From positions 1,364,001-1,428,000 of the forward strand of contig NZ_SOBN01000001.1 in the NCBI RefSeq assembly GCF_004365705.1: DNA of 64,000 nt. The letters are read 5' to 3'. Positions 59,143 through 64,000 of the stretch are shown here, piece after piece. The DNA is from Streptomyces sp. 846.5 (GTDB lineage: Bacteria; Actinomycetota; Actinomycetes; Streptomycetales; Streptomycetaceae). Below the pieces are notes generated by a model that did not search any database, was not told the DNA's origin, and saw only the letters and a list, made by a program, of their open reading frames with translations. Numbering within the stretch: the stretch's first letter is position 1; the number at the start of each line of letters is the position of its first letter. Position numbers and translations under genes: made by a program.

Positions 59143-60411
59143 TTGCGCAAGCTAGTGACCACCCTGATCGGTGCGGTTGCTCTCACCGTGTCCGCTCTCG
59201 CCGTCTCGGCCCCCGCCGACGCCGGCACGATCGCCGCAACTCCCAAGATCGGCGTCAGCTGGACCAACGTCTGTGCCGCCACCCCGGCGGCCGGGTACGC
59301 GTCCTGCAACGCCAAGCGCGTCACCGGCGGCACCACCGCCTTCATGGCGGCGAAGGCCGCCGGCCAGGGCAAGAGCGTCGCGCCCCTGGCCAGCACCTCC
59401 AGCCCGTCCGGCTTCGGCCCGACCGACCTGCAGAGCGCCTACGGCATCGCCTCCGCCGCCGCCAGCAACGGCTCCGGCGAGACCGTGGCCATCGTGGACG
59501 CCTACAACGACCCCAACGCCGCGTCCGACCTGGCCGCGTACCGCTCCTACTACGGCCTGTCCGCCTGCACCGTGGCCAGCGGCTGTTTCAAGCAGGTCAG
59601 CCAGACCGGCAGCACCACCTCCCTGCCCAGCGGCAACACCGGCTGGGCCGAGGAGATATCGCTCGACCTGGACATGGTCAGCGCGGCCTGCCCGAACTGC
59701 AACATCCTGCTGGTCGAGGCCAAGTCGGCCTCCTACGCCAACCTGGGCACCGCGGTGAACGAGGCCGTCAAGCTCGGCGCCAAGTACGTCTCCAACAGCT
59801 ACGGCGGCTCCGAGTCCTCCTCCGAGACCAGCTACGACACCTCCTACTACAAGCACGCCGGTGTCGCGATCACCGTCAGCTCCGGTGACTCCGGCTACGG
59901 CGTCGAGTACCCGGCCGCCTCGCAGTACGTCACCGCCGTCGGCGGCACCAGCCTGGTCAAGGCCACCTCCACCACCCGCGGCTGGACCGAGAGCGTCTGG
60001 TCCACCAGCAGCACCGAGGGCGCCGGCTCCGGCTGCTCCTCCTACGAGACCAAGCCCACCTGGCAGACCGACACCGGCTGCACCAAGCGCACCGTCGCCG
60101 ACGTGTCCGCCGTGGCCGACCCGGCCACCGGCGTCTCCGTCTACGACACCTACGGCGTCAGCGGCTGGTACACCTTCGGCGGCACCAGCGTCGCCTCGCC
60201 GTTCATCGCCGCCGTCTACGCGCTGGCCGGCACCCCGTCCACCAGCTCCTACCCGGCGTCCTTCCCCTACGCCCACACGTCCTCGCTCAACGACGTGACC
60301 AGCGGCTCGACCACCACCTGCTCCCCGGCGTACCTGTGCACCGCGGAGACCGGCTACGACGGCCCGACCGGGCTCGGCACCCCGAGCGGGACCACCGCCT
60401 TCGCGGGCTGA
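59143..60411 (+). CDS. Secreted S53-family (sedolisin-like) serine peptidase
   Basis: A 422-residue exported protein. It starts with a signal peptide (RKLVTTLIGAVALTVSALAVSAPADAG, cleavage likely near Ala-Asp-Ala), then a short propeptide-like part and a catalytic domain. WAEEISLDLDMV carries the Glu and Asp of the sedolisin triad, SSGDSG the oxyanion Asp region, and FGGTSVASPFIAA the nucleophile Ser. Family members work best at acid pH. TTG at 59143 is chosen because GGAGG at 59131-59135 is seven bases away and the signal peptide begins there. The domain is smaller than typical S53 and lacks the large pro-kumamolisin prodomain. Confidence 0.9.
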   Translation: MRKLVTTLIGAVALTVSALAVSAPADAGTIAATPKIGVSWTNVCAATPAAGYASCNAKRVTGGTTAFMAAKAAGQGKSVAPLASTSSPSGFGPTDLQSAYGIASAAASNGSGETVAIVDAYNDPNAASDLAAYRSYYGLSACTVASGCFKQVSQTGSTTSLPSGNTGWAEEISLDLDMVSAACPNCNILLVEAKSASYANLGTAVNEAVKLGAKYVSNSYGGSESSSETSYDTSYYKHAGVAITVSSGDSGYGVEYPAASQYVTAVGGTSLVKATSTTRGWTESVWSTSSTEGAGSGCSSYETKPTWQTDTGCTKRTVADVSAVADPATGVSVYDTYGVSGWYTFGGTSVASPFIAAVYALAGTPSTSSYPASFPYAHTSSLNDVTSGSTTTCSPAYLCTAETGYDGPTGLGTPSGTTAFAG

Positions 60412-60427
60412 CGGTCCGTCACTGACA

Positions 60428-60463
60428 GGGGAGGGCGCCGACCGCCGGGTCGGCGCCCTCCCC
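60428..60463. terminator. Strong hairpin terminator after peptidase
   Basis: A 16-base perfect stem (60428-60443 with 60448-60463) closes a four-base GCCG loop, 17 bases after the peptidase stop. It also lies just beyond the convergent thioesterase gene and can stop both. Confidence 0.9.
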
Positions 60464-60500
60464 CACGTCGTGTCAGGCCCGCACCATCACGCCAGCCCTG

Positions 60501-61355
60501 TCAGGCCGGCCGCGGCACGACCGCCAACTGCCGGGACTGGGCGACCAGTCGGCCGGAGGCGTCCCAGACCTCGGCGTCCTCCTCCAGCAGTCCCCCGGCC
60601 AGGTTCCGGGTGGAGTGCATCACCCGCAGCCAGCCGGGAACGGGACGGGCCCGGACGTGGGCGGTCAGTTCCAGGGTCGGGGTCCAGCCGTACAGGCCGA
60701 GGTCGAAGGTGACCGGCGGGAGCGCGTCCACGGCGAACAGCAGCATCAGCGGGTCGGGCTCGCGGCCGTCCGCGAGCCGCAGCCAGCCCTGGATCCGGCC
60801 CTCGCCGGAGGGCTGGCCCAGCGCCCAGCCGACGCAGGCCGGGTCGAGCCGCAGCTCCAGGCGCTCCAGCAGTGCCGCCTGGGTGAGGAAGTCCGGAGGT
60901 GCGTGCTCGGAGCTGATGCACTCCTCCGGCGGCGGCATCACCGGCGGGGTGGCGCTGGTGCGGATCTCGCCCTTGGCGGCGTCGAGGTCGCCGTAGGAGG
61001 CGAGCACCCGCAGCCGCTCCACCGTGGCGCCCTCGTCGTCCTGCTGCAGCAGGGTGGCGGCGGCCGTGGTGAAGGTGCGTCCGCGGCGGACCGCCTCGGT
61101 CCGGATCTCGCCGGGGCCGGGGCGAGTGGCGGAGATGTAGTAGGCGCTGATCGAGAAGGGGTCGCCGTGGTTGTTCACGGCGCCCAGCTCCTGCCGCAGG
61201 GCGTTGCCGACCAGGGCGAGCAGCAGGCCGCCGTTGATGCCGCCGCCGATGCGCCAGCCCGGGTCCAACGCGGCGTCGTACACCGAGGGCACACCGGGGC
61301 GGGCCGTGACGGCGATCCCCCGGTCGAACTCGGACGCCTGATCCGCTGCCGTCAT
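60501..61355 (-). CDS. Acyl-CoA thioesterase-like protein (double hotdog)
   Basis: A 284-residue protein with two hotdog halves, as in TesB-type or TIGR-type thioesterases. It has GWRIGGGINGGLLLALVGNAL and PFSISAYYISATRPG in the first half, and LLFAVDALPPVTFDLG, TLELTAHVRARPVPGWL and DAEVWDASGRLVAQSRQ in the second. It probably hydrolyses or binds acyl-CoA thioesters. ATG at 61355 has GGAGGG eight bases upstream. It is divergent from an SDR gene with a palindromic site in the 86-base gap, so the two are probably co-regulated. Confidence 0.85.
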   Translation of the reverse strand: MTAADQASEFDRGIAVTARPGVPSVYDAALDPGWRIGGGINGGLLLALVGNALRQELGAVNNHGDPFSISAYYISATRPGPGEIRTEAVRRGRTFTTAAATLLQQDDEGATVERLRVLASYGDLDAAKGEIRTSATPPVMPPPEECISSEHAPPDFLTQAALLERLELRLDPACVGWALGQPSGEGRIQGWLRLADGREPDPLMLLFAVDALPPVTFDLGLYGWTPTLELTAHVRARPVPGWLRVMHSTRNLAGGLLEEDAEVWDASGRLVAQSRQLAVVPRPA

Positions 61356-61372
61356 ACCGGCCACCCTCCATA

Positions 61373-61394
61373 AGTTACTTGTCGGTAGCTAACT
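61373..61394. promoter_or_regulatory. Imperfect inverted repeat between thioesterase and SDR genes
   Basis: AGTTAC and a TAGCTAACT arm form an imperfect dyad in an A/T-rich stretch between divergent genes. The form is like TetR-type sites found before fatty-acid genes in actinobacteria. No regulator gene is adjacent. Confidence 0.35.
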
Positions 61395-61441
61395 GCACTG
61401 TCGCTTCCAAAGTCAAGGTGACGCTGGTAGGCATCGATGCC

Positions 61442-62254
61442 ATGACGGTTAGTGAGACCGGTACCGACAATTCTGACCCCTTCGGCCTGGCCGACCGGGT
61501 CGCCGTGGTCACCGGCGCGGGCAGCGGCATCGGCCGGGCCACCGCGCAGGTACTGGCCGCCGCGGGCGCGTTTGTGGTGTGCTCCGACGTGAACGGGGCG
61601 GCGGCCGAGGCCACCGCCGAGGGCATCGGCAAGTCGGCAGCCGGGGCGGCGCTGGACGTCACCGACCGGGCGGCGGTGTTCGCCCTGATCGAGAACACCG
61701 CGGCCGAGCACGGCCGGCTGGACATCCTCTGCAACATCGCCGGGATCATCCGCACCGGCCGGGTGGTGGACGTGCCCGAGGCCGACCTGGACGCGGTGCT
61801 CGCGGTCAACTTCAAGGGCACCTTCCACGCCTGCCAGGCGGCGGCGCGGGTGATGTGCGCCAACGGCGGCGGCTCCATCGTCAACACCGCCTCCGGGGCG
61901 ATCGACACCGCCCAGCCCGAGATCATGAGCTACTCGGTGTCCAAGGCCGCAGTGGTCCAGCTGACCCGCAACCTCGCCGCCGAGGTCGGCCGCTACGGCG
62001 TACGGGTGAACGCGGTCGCACCCGGCCTGGTGCGCACCGCGATGACCGGACGGCACTACCTGCGGCCCGACGGCAGCGTGGACGAGGCCGCCCGCGCCGC
62101 CGCCGAGAAACCGTTGCGCCGACTCTCCCCGCTGGGGATGATCGGCGAACCCGAGGACATCGCCTACGCCGTCCGCTACCTGGTCAGCGATGCCGCCCGG
62201 TTCGTCACCGGACAGATCCTGCGTCCCAACGGCGGCGTGGCGATGCCCTGGTGA
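61442..62254 (+). CDS. Short-chain dehydrogenase/reductase
   Basis: A 270-residue classical SDR. The cofactor loop is VTGAGSGIGRATA, with DVTD and NIAG in the expected places. The catalytic Ser region is VNTASGAID, and Tyr/Lys lie in SYSVSKAAV. VNAVAPGLVRTAM follows and the C-terminal GGVAMPW closes the fold. An Asp after the second strand (CSDVNG) suggests NAD(H) preference. It likely oxidises or reduces a hydroxyl on an acyl or steroid-like substrate. Start at 61442; the upstream extension to 61379 runs through the operator region. Convergent with pgi, 13 bases apart. Confidence 0.92.
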   Translation: MTVSETGTDNSDPFGLADRVAVVTGAGSGIGRATAQVLAAAGAFVVCSDVNGAAAEATAEGIGKSAAGAALDVTDRAAVFALIENTAAEHGRLDILCNIAGIIRTGRVVDVPEADLDAVLAVNFKGTFHACQAAARVMCANGGGSIVNTASGAIDTAQPEIMSYSVSKAAVVQLTRNLAAEVGRYGVRVNAVAPGLVRTAMTGRHYLRPDGSVDEAARAAAEKPLRRLSPLGMIGEPEDIAYAVRYLVSDAARFVTGQILRPNGGVAMPW

Positions 62255-62267
62255 GGACGGGCGGGGG

Positions 62268-63929
62268 CTAGCGTCCGCGCAGGGTGCGGTAGCGGGTGGC
62301 CAGGGTGGCGGTGGACGAGTCCAGGGCGTCGAAGCCCTGGCCGTCGACCAGCACCGGCTCGATCTTCTTGGCCAGCACCTTGCCGAGCTCCACGCCCCAC
62401 TGGTCGAAGGAGTCGATGTTCCACACCGCGCCCTGGACGAAGACCTTGTGCTCGTAGAGGGCGATCAACTGCCCCAGCACACTCGGCGTCAGCTCCTGGG
62501 CCAGGATGGTGGTGGTGGGGTGGTTGCCCTTGAAGGTCTTGTGCGGCACCAGCTCCTCGGCCACGCCCTCGGCGCGCACCTCGTCCGGGGTCTTGCCGAA
62601 GGCCAGCGCCTGGCCCTGCGCGAACAGGTTCGCCATCAGCAGGTCGTGCTGCGCCACCAGCCCGGGGGCGAGATCGGCGACCGGCCTGGCGAAGCCCAGC
62701 AGGTCCGCCGGGATCACCTTGGTGCCCTGGTGGATCAGCTGGTAGTAGGCGTGCTGCCCGTTGGTGCCCGGCGTGCCCCACACCACCGGACCGGTCTGCC
62801 AGCGCACCGGCTGCCCGTCGCGGTCCACCGACTTGCCGTTGGACTCCATGTCCAGCTGCTGCAGGTACGCGGTGAACTTGGACAGGTAGTGCGAGTACGG
62901 CAGCACCGCATGCGACTGCGCGTCGAAGAACGCCCCGTACCAGACCCCGAGCAGGCCCAGCAGCAGCGGCACGTTCTGCTCCGGCGGCGCGGTCCGGAAG
63001 TGCTCGTCGACCAGGTGGAACCCGGCCAGCATCTCCCGGAACGCGTCCGGGCCGATCGCGATCATCAGCGACAGGCCGATCGCCGAGTCGTAGGAGTAGC
63101 GGCCGCCCACCCAGTCCCAGAACTCGAACATGTTGGCCACGTCGATGCCGAAGTCGGAGACCCCGGCGCCGTTGGTCGACAGCGCGACGAAGTGCTTGGC
63201 GACCGCGTCCTTGCCGGCGCCCAGCTCGGTCAGCAGCCAGTTGCGGGCCGAGGTGGCGTTGGTGATGGTCTCGATGGTGGTGAAGGTCTTGGACGCGACA
63301 ATGAACAGCGTCTCGGCCGCGTCCAGGTCCCGCACCGCCTCGTGCAGGTCGGCGCCGTCCACGTTGGACACGAAGCGGACCGTCAGGTCCCGGTCGGTGA
63401 ACGAGCGCAGGGCCTCGTAGGCCATGGCCGGGCCCAGGTCCGAGCCGCCGATGCCGATGTTGACGACGTTGCGGATGCGCTTGCCGGTGTGGCCGGTCCA
63501 CTCCCCCGAGCGGATCCGGTCGGCGAAGGACGCCATCTTGTCCAGCACCGCGTGCACGGCGGGCACCACGTTCTCGCCGTCGACCTCGACCACCGCGTCG
63601 CGCGGGGCCCGCAGCGCGGTGTGCAGCACCGCCCGGTCCTCGGTGATGTTGATCTTCTCGCCGCGGAACATCGCGTCCCGCAGCTCGAACACCCCGCGGG
63701 AGGCGGCCAACTGCCGCAGCAGCCCCAGGGTCTCGTCGGTCACCAGGTGCTTGGAGTAGTCCAGGTACAGGTCCCCCACCCGTAGCGCATAGCGCTCCCC
63801 GCGCTCCGCGTCACCGGCGAACAACTCCCGCAGATGCACCTCACCCAACTCGGCCCGGTGCTTTCCCAGCTCCGCCCACTCCGGCGACCGATCCAGCGGC
63901 AGCCGGTCGGAACGGGTTCCCTCGGACAT
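62268..63929 (-). CDS. pgi: Glucose-6-phosphate isomerase
   Basis: A 553-residue phosphoglucose isomerase with the signatures [39 protein letters not shown] and [18 protein letters not shown]. The C-terminal [20 protein letters not shown] matches the family's second signature with its catalytic Lys. It interconverts glucose-6-phosphate and fructose-6-phosphate in glycolysis and gluconeogenesis, as a cytosolic dimer. GGAG lies eight bases before the ATG at 63929. Length is that of the usual long bacterial form. Confidence 0.98.
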   Translation of the reverse strand: MSEGTRSDRLPLDRSPEWAELGKHRAELGEVHLRELFAGDAERGERYALRVGDLYLDYSKHLVTDETLGLLRQLAASRGVFELRDAMFRGEKINITEDRAVLHTALRAPRDAVVEVDGENVVPAVHAVLDKMASFADRIRSGEWTGHTGKRIRNVVNIGIGGSDLGPAMAYEALRSFTDRDLTVRFVSNVDGADLHEAVRDLDAAETLFIVASKTFTTIETITNATSARNWLLTELGAGKDAVAKHFVALSTNGAGVSDFGIDVANMFEFWDWVGGRYSYDSAIGLSLMIAIGPDAFREMLAGFHLVDEHFRTAPPEQNVPLLLGLLGVWYGAFFDAQSHAVLPYSHYLSKFTAYLQQLDMESNGKSVDRDGQPVRWQTGPVVWGTPGTNGQHAYYQLIHQGTKVIPADLLGFARPVADLAPGLVAQHDLLMANLFAQGQALAFGKTPDEVRAEGVAEELVPHKTFKGNHPTTTILAQELTPSVLGQLIALYEHKVFVQGAVWNIDSFDQWGVELGKVLAKKIEPVLVDGQGFDALDSSTATLATRYRTLRGR

Positions 63930-64000
63930 CGCGTTGACTCCATTCCTGCTGAGGTTCGGTACGCGCCCGAGCCTATCCCGCGCGCCCCTCGTCGGACGGA

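Noticed and set aside
1-64000. tRNA, rRNA, CRISPR array, insertion sequence or prophage genes
   Set aside because: None found by reading: no CCA-ended cloverleaf, no regularly spaced repeats, no transposase, integrase or phage structural motifs.

Overview
The window is high-GC actinomycete DNA, most likely from the Streptomycetaceae (Streptomyces, Kitasatospora or Streptacidiphilus). This rests on strong third-position GC, GTG/TTG starts, four-base stop/start overlaps, a complete conservon (sensor kinase, roadblock, DUF742, GTPase), mycothiol-isomerase-like and DUF1990/DUF4184 proteins, and repeated copies of a long intergenic inverted repeat. No rRNA, tRNA, CRISPR array, transposase or integrase was seen. 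The left edge cuts a gene; the right edge lies just upstream of pgi.

Layout. 1-10.4 kb: a beta-helix/AAA ATPase (truncated at the left edge), a large membrane alpha/beta-hydrolase, a DeoR regulator, an SRPBCC protein, a PLP enzyme of the cysteine synthase/desulfhydrase group, an ATP-binding anti-sigma-type protein, a SHOCT protein, and a ROK repressor divergent from an MFS exporter. 10.4-12.8 kb: hexapeptide acyltransferase, NUDIX hydrolase and enoyl-CoA hydratase. 12.8-22.2 kb: a cell-wall glycopolymer locus with an LCP-type ligase divergent from a GT39 membrane glycosyltransferase, then a tightly overlapped operon of DUF6716 glycosyltransferase, CMP-nonulosonate synthetase fused to a HAD phosphatase, NeuB-type synthase, a sialyltransferase-like enzyme and an ABC-2 export permease. 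I read it as synthesis, polymerisation, export and wall attachment of a Kdn-like (nonulosonic acid) polymer.

22.3-35.4 kb: a NarL-type two-component pair, a geranylgeranyl-reductase-like flavoprotein, DUF4184, an EamA exporter with a divergent MarR regulator and its palindromic site, DUF1990, an ECF sigma factor with a membrane partner, a TmrB-like/NUDIX fusion, a ROK sugar kinase, an acyl-CoA synthetase and etfBA. 35.3-38.8 kb: a small sulfur/redox patch (anchored thioredoxin, Cys-containing leader peptide, DUF4395 gene with an apparent frameshift), then a lysophospholipid acyltransferase and a flippase-like membrane protein.

38.8-47.7 kb: a conservon operon read leftward, an MHYT-domain sensor, a MerR regulator, an SCO6745-type protein and a DHA2 MFS exporter with a near-consensus promoter and a strong terminator. 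47.7-49.7 kb: a two-gene accessory module (ATPase_2/DUF234-type ATPase plus an unrecognised 154-residue protein) bounded by a 14-bp inverted repeat and a bidirectional terminator. 49.7-63.9 kb: mycothiol-isomerase-like protein, SbcD-SbcC, a GH13 glucosidase with an in-frame repeat-like insertion, Tex, a secreted sedolisin-like peptidase, an acyl-CoA thioesterase divergent from an SDR, and pgi.

The points most worth following up are the Kdn-type wall polymer locus, the leader peptide next to a frameshifted DUF4395 gene, the ATPase module with its palindromic operator, and several unannotated inverted repeats (14578, 27329, 35184, 49662, 56449).
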